From: Patiria miniata
Lineage: Eukaryota; Echinodermata; Asteroidea; Valvatida; Asterinidae
DNA length: 64,000 nucleotides
Assembly: GCF_015706575.1 (NCBI RefSeq)
Contig: NW_024037072.1
Span: 18,043,162 to 18,107,161 of the forward strand
Direction of reading: 5' to 3'
Part shown: positions 11,341-22,855 of the stretch, piece after piece
Position numbering within the stretch: position 1 is the first letter of the stretch
Layout of the letters: each line of letters opens with the position of its first letter
Notes under the pieces: model-generated
Told to the model about the DNA's origin: nothing
The model's input: only the letters and a program-made list of their open reading frames with translations
Databases searched by the model: none
Made by a program: the position numbers and the translations under genes

Positions 11341-12197
11341 GTGTTATCTACATGTAGACCCAGAAAGTAATGAACAAAATTATGAATTTTTCTGTAATTT
11401 ATGAATAAGTGCAATCAAGAAGGCCGGTCAAACCCAGAAAATCTTATCACATTTACACAGTACAGTACGTACAGTTAATACTGTCAACTATTTCCAACTA
11501 AAACTACATGGTACTTAGAAAGTCAATGTCCATGTATGCATTCTATGCTACAGTGTTTCATGAAGGAGTTGCTAACCAGTAACTGTTATTTCAGCCCTTT
11601 TGTTATTTTTTTCCTAGTAGATTTAAATACTTCTGCTACTGCGGATGATTTTGAAAGAAGTACCACCTATCAATTACTCTGTTTTGGGGGATTCTCTACA
11701 TGTTAACTTTGGTTTTATTTACATAGATGTACTGTACTTCTAAAATGACAGTTTACAACAAATACATGTAGTTTTCCTGTCTACGGTACAATGTACGTAA
11801 AAAACATGGGATCACATTTTTCAATAAGTCATTTCTTCCCAAATTGTACTGAAAATAGTTTTTTTCCCCACTTAATTTACTCATAGATCTGAACCAGTGG
11901 GTACAGATACAGTTGTTCCAGTTAAATCAAACGAATTACAGGCACTACAGTGTATAGCTAGATAGCTTGAACAGTCCGTCAAACTTACAACAGAACATGA
12001 ACATTAACCTCAATCTATTAGTGTATTATTTGTACAGCACCTCTGTTGTCAAAGAAGCGAGTGATGATATGCCTGCTCACGTCAGCCACTGTTGAATGCA
12101 CTTCAGATCCGAGTTCCAGGTGTCAACCCCAACCTGTATATAAAATAAATAATGTACAGCCACCTATAAATAACTGAAAAAGAACTGCAAACTGAAA
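11341..12197. other. Upstream flank of transposase gene, no gene seen
   Basis: AT-rich sequence with several TACATGTA-like words and no convincing coding region. AG acceptor-like sites (CTACATGTAG near 11350 and TTACAG near 11400 on the - strand) would allow an upstream exon to join the transposase, but none is proven. Confidence 0.3.
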
Positions 12198-12548
12198 TCA
12201 AATGTAACCTAACCTACATGTATGATAAACTAACATCGCATAGGAGAATATTTTTGGTTTTTTCATGCTACTGAAACTAACTCCCCTCCCCATGGGCAAC
12301 AGTGGCTTGTGACAAACTTTACATAAATTTGGGACATTTGAGAATGGAAACAGCCATTCCACACCACCTGTTTTTGCTTTAGTTGTAACTGGGGTGGACA
12401 TGTATCTTTTGGAACCACAGGTTTGCTGTAAACGGGCATGAAAGACACACTGGAGGCACGCTCGGGTGGGTTTGGTTGAATTTTTAAATGTAAGAAAATA
12501 GGAAAGACATTTTAAATCTATTTTTATTTCTCCTGAATTCTCCTGCAA
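12198..12548 (-). other. Cys-containing ORF upstream of the transposase, possible 5' exon or chance ORF
   Basis: A 116-codon frame upstream of and on the same strand as the transposase. It has CxxC pairs (CLQC and CKVCHKP); the latter loosely resembles the CLNCQKPF at the start of the transposase. A second frame (12448-12263, starting MPVYSKPVV) overlaps it. I recognise neither. It may be an upstream exon of the transposase or meaningless. Confidence 0.2.
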
Positions 12549-13075
12549 TTTGAGAATGTATTAATTGAGCAACTCAGCATTCCTTTCATTATTTTTAACC
12601 ATAACCTCAAACAAGTCAGGCTGAAGGGGGTGGTGGCAAGGGGTTAATAGGTGTAACACCTGAAAACTGGAGGGATTTTGTAAACACATGAATCAGTAGC
12701 AAATCAGTAGTGGATCAGGGAAGTGCTGAGGGCAGCGCAGAGCCCTTTCAACTGCAACTGCCCTTAACTATTTCTATTATTAGTTCAACGCTGGTTGCAA
12801 ATGATGCAGTTTGGCTTGCTATTTACAGGCATGAAATGTGGTTGAATGAACAATCACAAAATACTACACCATACAACTTTTTACAATTTGATAAATGAAA
12901 ACCAAAAACAGTTCCGGTAAAAATAAATTCCGTAAAAAAAAAATTGAATTAGCAAAAAGAAGGATTGTGTACATGCGAACGGTCTCCCCATAAAAAAAAA
13001 ATTAGCCTTGACAAGGGTGCATTAGTTTTAATATTGTGTGAATGATTTTAGGATTTATTGTTATTTGGCGGAATA

Positions 13076-13107
<32 letters not shown>

Positions 13108-13599
13108 GTATTCGCCCAATCAGATTTAGTATTCATAATCATTTTTAATTTTATAATTGGACCTAGGCTATATTGGGGAGAAATATTTTGAGGCCGCACC
13201 ATAAGCGGGAAAAAAATTGTGGCTTCAATTGTTTTAAGTAACACATAGAACAGCCGTCGGGTCAACAATAAACTCTGTATTCGAACATTGCATACTAACG
13301 GCTGTTGCAAGTATTAAATCGAAGCGCCCTCTCTATACGACGATTTTTTTCCCACATATGCTACGGCCTAGTGAAATGGTTACCAATATACATGTACATG
13401 TACAACGTAATACCATTAATAAACTAAATGCATCATTTGCAATATCAGGACCCATTTTACCCCTTATCTGATCGGTGCGTGGAAATTGAGTATATCAGTA
13501 AATATGAGACAGTGTTTATGGGAAACTGTACTGCAGTTTGGAGGAGTTTTTCCAAGTAAGATTACAACCATGTTACAACTTACAAGACAAACCTTGACT
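12549..13599. other. AT-rich spacer with AAT microsatellite
   Basis: No gene seen. An (AAT)n microsatellite lies at about 13077-13104; antisense ORFs with a Tyr run come from it. The right border of the candidate transposon probably lies somewhere in this segment, but no terminal repeat was recognised. Confidence 0.4.
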
Positions 13600-14062
13600 T
13601 CATCGAAGCTTGGCCGGCCACGGGGTCTGTCGCGCGCGTCGTCCAACAAGCAAGCCGTCGACATCGATGCCCGCGCAGCGCATGCGCGGGGTATTATTTT
13701 AATTTTTAATTGGAACAGGAAACAGCCGTCGCATTTGCAACTCGCGCCCTCGCTCGACAAGCAATTTGCATAAACGCGACGTCACAGCTTGAGGTCATCT
13801 CTTGTCACATTCAAAATGGCTGCCATCACCAGACGTTTCACGACGTTTCACGGGCTCCAGAAAGATTCAAGAATATCTCGGAAAATTGAACATCATTACA
13901 CCCAAGCATCCCAGAAGTGAAAGTTGGGACATCGTAGAATACAACCATATGTAAGAAATTCGCTGTTGAAATTATGAAAACGTCCTCAGTAGTGCGCAGA
14001 CCACGGTGTGTGGCCTTGGGTTCAGCGCAGCATACCGACGGCCACACTAGTGGGGCTATATT
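13600..14062 (+). promoter_or_regulatory. CpG-rich promoter-like region, perhaps of the SUB1 homologue
   Basis: The composition changes abruptly to CpG-rich sequence (GCGCGCGTCGTCC, GCCCGCGCAGCG). A perfect GCGCATGCGC palindrome (about 13678-13687) matches the NRF1-type core promoter motif. About 130 bases later AAAATGGCTGCC (about 13812) resembles a YY1-type downstream element and also a good Kozak ATG. The frame from that ATG runs only 34 codons to a TGA near 13917. A donor-like ATAT|GTAAGA occurs near 13951. Inference: this is a TATA-less housekeeping promoter with a largely noncoding first exon that could splice to the SUB1 exons downstream. No transcript evidence is available here. Confidence 0.4.
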
Positions 14063-14063
14063 A

Positions 14064-14800
14064 GACCCGTGAACGTGGCGTTGTATACAACGCCACGTTC
14101 TTGTTTCATTTCGAACCTGGCGAAATCGATCCGACATACATAATTCCGTATGGGTGTTGAGTACTCACCTAGAAATCTAAATTTGCCCGTCCGATTGTTT
14201 CGGCTGTGTAATTTCGACGAAATTTGCCCATCAGTAAAGACCCATACGAACGTGTAGAAATTAGATTTTAACCTGACCCTGACAAATAACCCCGGACGCG
14301 TCTGAGTCGCTTGGACAGATTGACGGCTGTTTCATGTCGCAACCCCGAAAAAAAAAACCACGCAGACGATTGGCTGCTCGGCTCATCTCGTGTACAGTAC
14401 GTGTGTGCACACACACGCGGGCGCACGTGCGACCGCATGCGGTGCGGTGAGAGAGGAAAGGACTTGAAACTTGTCTAAAACGATGTCTGTTTTAGCTGCG
14501 ACAGTAAACAGCCGTCGAATCATACGAAAATAAAACGTAATGCGCATGCGTCAGTTGGGAGAAAATGGCAGCTAGCAGTAGCGGACGGACTTCATGAACC
14601 GGGGCCAGAATTTTCCTCAATTTTCGTCAAATGCAAGTTTGGACGTACAAATAGAATTCAAGACAGATTCATATGTGAGTACTTATTACATGGGCAAAAT
14701 AACGTCCAGTGTGTGTAACGGAGGGAGTCAGAGGGACACGTTCGCCAGGTTCGAAATTACATAAGAACGTGGCGTAGTTTACAAGCCACGTTCACGGGTC
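14064..14800. mobile_element. MITE with ~60-bp terminal inverted repeats and TA flanks
   Basis: The left end begins GACCCGTGAACGTGGC and the right end finishes GCCACGTTCACGGGTC. The two arms match over about 60 bases, through GAACCTGGCGA. Each arm holds its own smaller palindrome (AACGTGGCGT...ACGCCACGTT). A TA dinucleotide flanks both sides (14062-14063 and 14801-14802), as in Tc1/mariner-like insertions. The interior is CpG-rich, has an NRF1-like GCGCATGCG near 14543, and has no transposase ORF. Confidence 0.8.
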
Positions 14801-14802
14801 TA

Positions 14803-14967
14803 CCTCTTTATAGGCTAATCAGAAAGTGCTGCCTTTTTCAGATGTCTAATTTTCGTGAAATTTCCAGATTCATTTGCACACGTTTGCGTATCAAAATTTC
14901 AACATGAATTTTCACAAAAATTAGACATCTGAAAAAGACAGCACTTTCTGATTAGCCTATAAAGAGG
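14803..14967. mobile_element. 165-bp hairpin MITE abutting the previous one
   Basis: CCTCTTTATAGGCTAATCAG at the left is exactly mirrored by CTGATTAGCCTATAAAGAGG at the right. The arms match over about 57 bases (through AGACATCTGAAAAAG), leaving a short loop, so the whole element can fold back. It starts immediately after the TA that flanks the 14064-14800 element. No own TSD was recognised. Confidence 0.8.
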
Positions 14968-16050
14968 GCGAGTATGCTTCTAAAGCAAAAAAACCCTACA
15001 AACTAAGCCTAAATGTGAAAATCAAAATTTGGCAAAGTGCGACACGTTTTTGTACATGCTGATGTGTGGCCTATGTTTACGGAGGTAGTCCAGTAAATAG
15101 GCCACATTTATGGGGCTAGATGTCACTCAGCTCAGTCAGCATGGCCAGCAGGTCAACAATGACAACATCCTGCATGACGTGCACGAATGATCTTTGGACT
15201 TTGGTAATACTGGTTCTGGTTCTGGTGGAATACTGGATGATCTCCTGAGCAGGGATGTAATATGCAGACGTTCAACCAAAGGTGACCCAACCCGTTAAAA
15301 TGAGGCACAAGTCCCACGAACTACTTTTAAGTAATTTTCATCAAAGCAAAGGAAATCGGTAGGCCTATGTCAACTAAATCAAAACGAAGAACAAATAATA
15401 TGCTTGCTACTCCATGAAAAACGGTGAATTATAAGTTAAACTCACATGACTCATGTTGTTGTATTGTTATTATCCTTAAAATATCTTTATTGGGCCATTT
15501 CTTAATTACTTAGATTACAGATTTTCAGGCGTGGGCGACTAGTGAATAGTCGCGACTAGTCACGGCATAGTCGACTATTTTTATTTAGAAATAGAAATTG
15601 ATACTCGTGACTACCAATATTTTTTAGTACTGTAAAATGCCGCTGTAACTGGCTATAAGGAACTTCACCAACCAATTTTGAGGTTTCATTTCAACTTTTG
15701 AAGGAAAATATTGTCCAATATTCTGTCCTGAAGCTAAGTCATCTAAAACTGCTAGGGCCCTGATGCTACTTTTTCAGAGCGATAATGGAGAGACTCGGAA
15801 CCAGATGGCCGTGTCTGAATTTGTTGGCTGTGGCTCGGTGGTTCGCATGTGTCTGTGCATGCAGCCGAAGCCAAGTGCTATATTGCTGCCAGCCGGCCAC
15901 ACAGCCAAGTAATTCAGATTCAGCCTGCTTGTACATGTTTCATCTTGATCCAAGTTCCTCCATTCTTTATGAATACTACTGCTTATTCAGCATGTCATAA
16001 CCACCAAAAATCTGTGATCCCCATTTCTCAATTTGTTAATTGATGCACAG
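14968..16050. other. Presumed 5' intron(s) of SUB1 homologue; first coding exon not identified
   Basis: The start codon and first coding exon of SUB1 should lie in or before this stretch. Candidates such as the ATG at 15121 (MSLSSVSMAS...) and the ATG at 15785 are open, but neither resembles a PC4 N-terminus nor splices convincingly in phase 0 to 16051. A cluster of GACTAGT/TAGTCG words lies at about 15535-15580. Confidence 0.3.
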
Positions 16051-18722
16051 CCCAAGAAGAAGAAGATGAAGGAGAAGAATGTTGAGGAAGAGCCCAAACG
16101 GAAGTCACCGAAGAAGAAGGCAAAAACGGGTGATGGGCCAGAGGACCATATGTACCCGGTGAGTACATCAGGGTTCTCCCCACGTACAAACGTGCGTATC
16201 GGCCCGATACGCTGGAATTGCGGCCCGATACGCCGACAAAAATGCCGATCACATTTTTCAGCCCCCGATACGCACAATATAATTATTATACAAGCCATTA
16301 AAATGCACAACATAATCGTTTCATACGCCATTATTTCATCTTGACATGCAAAATCTTGACAAAAATCCCGTATTTCTGATGCATGTGTGATCAAAATGCA
16401 CACGGTGACGGGTCTTTCGCGTCTACTGCCAGGACCCAGCTATATATTAGCGCATACAGCATGGTACACTGGTTCCCTTTGCGTAGTATCAATGCTATGA
16501 TGAAGGACCGGAACCAGTGACTACTGCCTCGTGCGTGCATACATGATGATGATGTCGGCCGAAGTTAAGCATATAGTGGAATCAACCACCTCAAATATAT
16601 TTTTAATTAGGTGAGGCAAGTTTTAATCACTTTTGATGGTCAGTCTTGATAATTTTCGTGGTACAAAGGAAAATAATCCAGGCACAAAACTACATGATTC
16701 CTTGTTCAATATGCTCCATTCAATCATGTGTTTTTATTTCTCCATGATTCAATCAGCAGCCCAAAAAATTGGCGAAATAATTTTTTCGACCTTCCGACGG
16801 TATTTTGAAAGGCATGTAATCGGAAGCAAAAGCGATTTTGTTTTCTTCACCTTAATTTCTTAATTTGAAACTTGCTTGTAAATATAATCCATACTTTCTA
16901 GTTCAGGAAGTTTTAACACAGGTTTTGAAATGCTGATTTTTTTTTTAAGTTAAAAATGTTTTTTTTTTTTTTTTTAATTACAAAAAAAATCACAAGATCT
17001 CCTGTAAATTTTAAGGACAAATCTTCCTTAAAGACTCCCCAGATTTGCTCTAAAATGCACCAGAGGGCCTCTAAAGTTCAAAATTTTTACACGCCGTGGC
17101 TTCGCAGGTTGGTGAATCACAACAAAACTTCCCCCACAAATTTGAAAAAATCCTGGGGAGAACCCTGTACATGTATATACTCTGCACATTAGTGTTTTTA
17201 AATGGGCAGTTGGGCACAGCTACTTTTATTGGGGGAGGAGCCTGGGGGTTGGGATGGGATGGACAATGTAGATCTCACCAAGGGCAGATCCAAGGTAGGT
17301 CGTTTGGGTGGCTACCCCCCCCCCCTTTAACCCCTTACTATCTAATGTTAATTAGTTATATAGTGGAACATTTCCTGAAGTTCCTTGAATAATGACATCA
17401 CTCAATATTGCTAATCTTTATGTTTTGCTTCAGGTCTTTTGGACTTTTCATGCATTGACTACAACACCTCATCCAACGCCCCTCCCCCCCCCCCCCCTTT
17501 TCACAAAAATGTTCAACTTCAACAACATAGCAGCCTCCTTTGGAAAATCATGGATCTCCTCTGCAGACCCACATTTAAGGATGGCCATAGGACCATCTAT
17601 CAATTTTTGTACACACTATAGAGGGAATTTTATGACATCATTGTTGCGTTTTAATTAAATGGAAGTGCATCAAGTGAAAAATATGATACTTGTTTACATT
17701 TTGTACATGTCACAAGAGGAGGCAGAATTATTTCAAAAGTGGAGTTCTGTTATTTGCATTCTTTTTCATGCTGAAATGGGGAACTCTTTTTTTTTTCAAT
17801 TCAGCTGGTCTCATATTTGTACGCTGCTGCCTGTCCAATCCTTACCTCCCAAATTACATTTATTATTTCTAAGCTGTAAGCTATTTCATATGTTGTGTCA
17901 CCTCGTTACAGCTTTCCAGACAGAGATTTGTCAATGTAAGGGAGTTCCGGGGCAAAGTGCTGATTGACATAAGAGAGTACTACACAGACAACTCGGGGGA
18001 GCTCAAGCCTGGAAAGAAAGGTAGGGTCACCTAGCTTTTGTTAATTTTAACATTTAAGGTGTTTCTTTTTCTACCAATGTCAGATTTTATACCCACGGTT
18101 GTTTTTTATTTCTTCGCTTTATTAGAATACAGTTGAAAAAAAAAAAAAGTTTCCCATTTGAAGGATTTACACAAAAATCAACAGAAAATGTTACAGTCAG
18201 ATAATTCGACTGAGCTCAAATGCATTTTGGTACATGTATGACAAACACAATAAATGGTTGAAAACTAATGTCCCACTGTAGTCGTACCCTTTGTCTCAAC
18301 TTTCAAAACCTGAAGTGCAATAAGAAACTTGGGTTAACATATGTACATTATGCCCTTCATTTTAATCTCAAAACACCTAATAAAGACTGCCACCTTCATT
18401 TGCTTAAGATTTCAATGTACAGTACTGCTTATACATTACAGCGCCCTCTTTTGACAAGTTTTTGTATTAAACTTGCCCTTAGTCAACTCAGCATTTAATT
18501 CATTGTTATTTTTTTTTGGGGGGGGGATTTGAAGTTTGGGCTGTGTTTGGTTTTGATATTTTGTTTTGTATTAAAGCCTTCAATGAAGTCCTGTAATTCA
18601 CCATTGTTTGTTTATTCTTTTGCTTTATTTTGTTTTTAGGCATCAGCTTAACTGTTGAACAATGGGAAAAACTGAAAGATTGTGTTGATGATATCACCGA
18701 CAGTGTCAAAGAACTAAGTTAG
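16051..18722 (+). CDS. SUB1: SUB1/PC4 (p15) transcriptional coactivator homologue, 5' end missing
   Basis: Three coding exons: 16051-16158, 17912-18020 and 18640-18722 (TAG stop). Splice phases are 0 and 1, with GT-AG borders. The first encodes a lysine/glutamate-rich linker ([10 protein letters not shown]...) ending EDHMYP. The second gives [20 protein letters not shown], then REYY and GELKPGKK. The third gives [12 protein letters not shown] and ends DSVKELS. This matches the conserved PC4 ssDNA-binding domain, where animals have a [23 protein letters not shown] core and a GISL-EQW helix. PC4 is a nuclear cofactor that binds single-stranded and melted DNA and supports RNA polymerase II transcription. 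The three exons encode about 99 aa; the human protein has 127, so roughly the first 25-30 residues are missing and lie in an upstream exon I could not find. Confidence 0.93.
16159..17911. other. SUB1 intron with degenerate repeat matter
   Basis: No gene. Near 16195 CGTATCGGCCCGATACG forms a palindrome and CCCGATACGC recurs three times. Poly-T at 16957-16976. Between about 17280 and 17565 a sequence starting CAAGGGCAGATCCAAGG with C-runs may be a decayed relative of the CAAGGGCGGATCC element found intact at 50.3 and 63.6 kb. Confidence 0.35.
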
Positions 18723-18823
18723 GGTTTGTTTTGGCCATTTTTGTCATGTTTGATATTTGTTTTGTAGTGTTGAAGATACGTACCCAAACACTGAAACGCA
18801 TAGCTGTCTTTAGTGGTCTTCAC

Positions 18824-19141
18824 TAGGGCCTGACCCGAATATACCGAATACTCAAATATTCGATCATAAATCTAATAGCTTTTTGCCGGTTTTGAATATT
18901 CGAAAACTAAAAAAAACTACACATTAAACTACGGTTAATTATTTACACCCTTTTAGCAGGCTAAAGCCCTTTATACTGCAAATTTACTCAAGGGCCACAT
19001 ATGGATCGCCACAAGCAAATTTTAACTAGCGCACTGGTCGTGCAACTTTTTACTGGGTGCAGCTCGCTGTTGCAGCTGCCATTTCGAATATCCGAATATT
19101 TAGTAATCGAATACTAAATAATTCGCAAATAGACAACCCTA
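18824..19141. mobile_element. Non-autonomous hAT-like element in the SUB1 3' region
   Basis: 318 bp bounded by TAGGGCCTG on the left and CAACCCTA on the right, and flanked by perfect 8-bp duplications GTCTTCAC (18816-18823 and 19142-19149). 8-bp TSDs are diagnostic for hAT insertions. The interior is rich in GAATATTCGA-type words near both ends and codes for nothing. It lies between the SUB1 stop and the likely polyadenylation signal. Confidence 0.85.
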
Positions 19142-19328
19142 GTCTTCACAACGCATACTATAATATGCAGTATCATTGATGCTGTGATGCCAAGTTTAAA
19201 TAACATTAAGAGCAATTTCACACAAACTGGTGCTGTGTTTGTTTTTTTACGTCTGTGATGCAGTGAAGTGCTTCTTTAAGAAAGCATTAGAGCTGAAATC
19301 TGTGAACTTTATGAACTTCAAGCCCTCT

Positions 19329-19334
19329 AATAAA
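19329..19334 (+). promoter_or_regulatory. Candidate SUB1 polyadenylation signal
   Basis: AATAAA about 607 bases after the SUB1 stop. Without the 318-bp hAT element and its 8-bp duplication the distance would have been about 280 bases, a normal 3' UTR length. This is the first canonical signal downstream of the gene. Confidence 0.45.
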
Positions 19335-21646
19335 ATGTATTTCACTACGATGTGAAATTAGCCGTAATCTAAATCAAAGGTCTAGAGAATTGAAATTGAG
19401 AGTGTGTACACCTACACTTTCATGCGAGACCCCCTCTCTGACCGCTAGAAAAGATGTTTGCAACAAATGCTAAACAGGACTCCACTCTGAGATAAGGTAC
19501 TTGGTTTATCGTACTTTGGGTTAATGGATTTATCTTTGGAATCTGATCAAGACCAAAGAAACATCTTGAGACATTTTGCGCTATGTAGTTTCAAAAGCTT
19601 GCCGCCAGCAGATGTCTTATGTCATATACAGAACATGAAAATACCACATGATATTTGTCAATTTATTTTTTTTTATCGTTAAGAAAGCAGTTTGCTGAAT
19701 GTGCCACTGTGTAATAGCTAAAAAATTTAAAGAATTTAAAGTTGTTTTGGAAAGGATTGGAGTAAAACGTCCAAAAGTACATATTAAAGTGAACTTTTTT
19801 AGAAATCTGAACTCAGTTTGACTGCATTGTTTTTATGAATCGGTGTCACTTGTAACGGCATGCATACTGCTCCACAACCAAACTAGAATTGTGCCTGTAT
19901 CTCTTTGTGTTTAAATTGCTGTTTTCTTTCGCAGGCTGTTCGAAAGTTATTCACTTTTGAATAAGTCATCAAATGACAAAAACAGATTCTGCCCACGTTT
20001 AGTTATAGCAAGAACAAGTTTTGAATTGGTTGCGGCCTGGCAATAATTCAGGTGTTCAACATGTATCTTTTGTGCATTATGGTATATACATTGAAAACTT
20101 ATGGTTGGACTTCATATTGTTTTGCTTGACATGTCCCATAAAAAGTACACACTAACTACCGAGGACTTGGGCTCGGGTCCTCGGGATTATTCTGGTTTAG
20201 CCTTTGTACCAAGTCGTCATTCATAAATGATGACATGTACACGTTTACGCAGTTAAATTACCATCACTCGGACACGGAATACTGAACTCTAAAGCCAAGG
20301 TCATTTTGTTTACCCTATATCGCCACAAGGCAATCACAGCCCCGTTAATCCTAAGTCATCAATCATACATCTTTCTCACCCTTGTGTCAAGTTTCTGTCA
20401 AGACGTCCCTCCATTCATAATTAGGACATCAATCTGGAATATTTCATATATCATATATATAATATCGGATTAATTATTGAAACAAATGAAGGGCACATTC
20501 GGTCAGTGAACGAGACCATCAGGCGCGTGTCGCGTTTAAGAGATACAGTACCAGTATAGGAACTGAAAAATACACGGCTCTTGTTCCCCTTCTTTGTTAC
20601 AAAATATAGGCTGTAGACATGAACATTTAATCTTGATCAAGGATATTGGGCTGGAGTAATTGGTTTGAAAAAAAAAAAATGCCATCCCAATGTTTGTACG
20701 TGAAAATTAAATATGAACATGTTTCTGATTGGAAATTGAGAAATAACGCCTACTTTAGCAATCACAAATTTATTGTACAACATTGGCCTATACGTTTCAT
20801 GATTGATCTCACGTATTTCATAGTTCAGGGCGCATTGAACAATGAGGGGTAAGCAATTTACGAATAACAAGTAACATGTTATTTAAAACATACAACATGT
20901 ATGTTGTTACACTCCCTTATGTGACTGCTGTTGCCATTTGTAGTTTCGATGATAGAAATAAGAACCGTATAAACGATCTCTTGGGGTATAACTTTCGCTA
21001 ATAAGAGAGAACTAAACCCGTTTAGATAACTCATTTCCTGCAGTTCATTACTGCACGTATATTTCCAAACTATGTCGTTGGGTTGGTCCTAACCATCCGG
21101 GTTATGACGAAGCCATTGGTTAAGAGTTGAGCGCAAACATTGTGCCCACTGCACTCACTAACCAATAAAAGTGGAGATATTGCTTTGGCGAGGCTGCTGC
21201 CCTTTTCCATGCAATTGTCACATCTGTATACATGTACTCGCCAAAATGAAGTGAATTTATACCTGTAATGGAACATTATGGTATTTTAATGACAAAACAT
21301 CAACTCAATGGAAGTACGATGACAGACGTGGAGTTAGCGCAGATGTCCCCATAGTGCAAAGGCATCTAGTAAATGGCTTTATTTACCCCAAGATTGTTTT
21401 TCTTCTCTGTATATTATCTGTCCTCCACCCCAGGCAGAATCTGATGATGAAACCAAGGTATCATGTCTGTCAATGACAAGGATTAGTTTGGGGTCTAGCA
21501 AATGCGACGTCCGCACCGCAATGCGATGATATGGCTGCGGGTTTATTAAAGAGAAGTCTGTTGGTCTCATGAAGCTTAAGATTTAGCAGCTGCCGAGTGT
21601 ACGTCTGCCAGGTGCATTTATTTTGCTGGTCCCAAAGAGGGCCAGC
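19335..21646. other. Intergenic, no gene seen
   Basis: Short ORFs only. A small hairpin near 20159 (CCGAGGAC...GTCCTCGG) resembles the ends of the GTCCTCG repeat family seen at 22.7, 24.4 and 61.7 kb and may be a relic. Confidence 0.4.
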
Positions 21647-21827
21647 CTATAGACCTTTATCATGCTGCCACCATTTCAGTCATGTTCCCTGTATCCAGTA
21701 ACAGTACTGGATGATTATGGGGTTTTTTGGTGCAAAAAGGAACCAGACTTTCCTTCCGGCCTTGCTTTGTTACGTTGATTTGGATGGGAACAAATGAAGA
21801 TGGCCCCAACATGATAATGGTCTATAG
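21647..21827. mobile_element. 181-bp MITE with 18-bp terminal inverted repeats
   Basis: CTATAGACCTTTATCATG at the left pairs with CATGATAATGGTCTATAG at the right, 17 of 18 positions. The interior is noncoding. A TA target-site duplication is possible, because TA is part of the terminus, but it cannot be separated from the repeat. Confidence 0.7.
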
Positions 21828-22704
21828 TCATCTTTGTCAGTCAATTGTGATTTAGAATTCCTTACTTGAAGGAACCTTACGTCCTGGAATACGCCCATTT
21901 GGGCTACAAAACGCGTTTTAAACGAAATTATATTAATTGGAAAGAGCATTTAAAAGTAGGATATAAACGCCCACACATGCATTCTTTAAAAACGGGGCGT
22001 TTTTGTGTTATTCGTGCGAGAACCGTGCGAGAACGAATTTCGGGGGTACAATTTTTGACTCAAAATTCGAGCTGTTGACTGCTAGTTGTGAATCCTGCCT
22101 TATGGTGCATCGTATTCTGCGCACGTGCGAGAAACAACATTGGTGATGTGTGTATTGTGAGACACACACAACGTGTAGCGAACATTGAATGGACACGGCT
22201 GGAAATACGTTTGCGTATGCCACAAACCGTCCGCCGCGTCCGATGTAAACAACCGGTTTTTTCCCGTCTTTTCTCGGGAACGGTAAGACTCTAGGTTAGT
22301 TTCCTTTCAACCAGATCTTTTAATAAATAAGATAAGTAAACAATCCAATCGGAGATTTTAGGCCATAAATGCCTCTTTAAGTCTCACGTTGGCCCGCGTG
22401 TATAAAAAGGATTACCCGATAAAGCCAATGAATAGACAAAATCCAGTCAATTGTTGGCCACATGTGCGGATTGATTCTGATTGATTAGATTCCTTTTGCT
22501 GTGAGACCAGGTCTTCTACATAGGCGATTTGTCTTGTTAAATGTACTATGGCCAAGCCTATAGTATTGATGAAATTGTATTAGTTATGCAGTATAAGGGA
22601 AAGGGAGGGGCACGGTATAAATGAGGTGCAACAAAACTTGACCTTTATGGACATAAATAATGTTTAGTCGTTATCCTGTGATGATGTTCGTGTGGTACAT
22701 ACAT
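21828..22704. other. Intergenic, no gene seen
   Basis: CpG-containing unique-looking sequence with short ORFs only. A TATA-like GTATAAAAAGG occurs near 22400, with no ORF or splice donor clearly associated. Confidence 0.35.
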
Positions 22705-22855
22705 CCCGAGGACAGCGAGACAAATCCTGAGAGAACAGCAGATTCTTTGTTGTCCTCAAACGTGCATCTTTCGAGAACGGTCATCGAACGTAAGTATGTG
22801 AGCCAAGTCTACGGGAGTGTTCTATTTTAGGAATAAAAGGAAACTTGTCCTCAGA
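22705..22855 (+). repeat. GTCCTCG-family repeat, diverged copy 1
   Basis: Bounded by CCCGAGGAC and GTCCTCAG. It aligns along its length with the copy at 24376-24530: TTCTTTGTTGTCCTCAAACG matches the CTTTCAGTCCTCGGGCG block, and AGTCTACGGGAGTGTT matches AGTCTATGGGAAAGTGTT. It is clearly more diverged than copies 2 and 3 are from each other. Confidence 0.55.

Noticed and set aside
10736..11404. 222-codon ORF on the + strand
   Set aside because: Antisense shadow of the transposase coding region.
13812..13919. 34-codon ORF from a good Kozak ATG as the first SUB1 exon
   Set aside because: It ends in a stop before the donor-like site and does not resemble a PC4 N-terminus; more likely a YY1-type element or upstream ORF.
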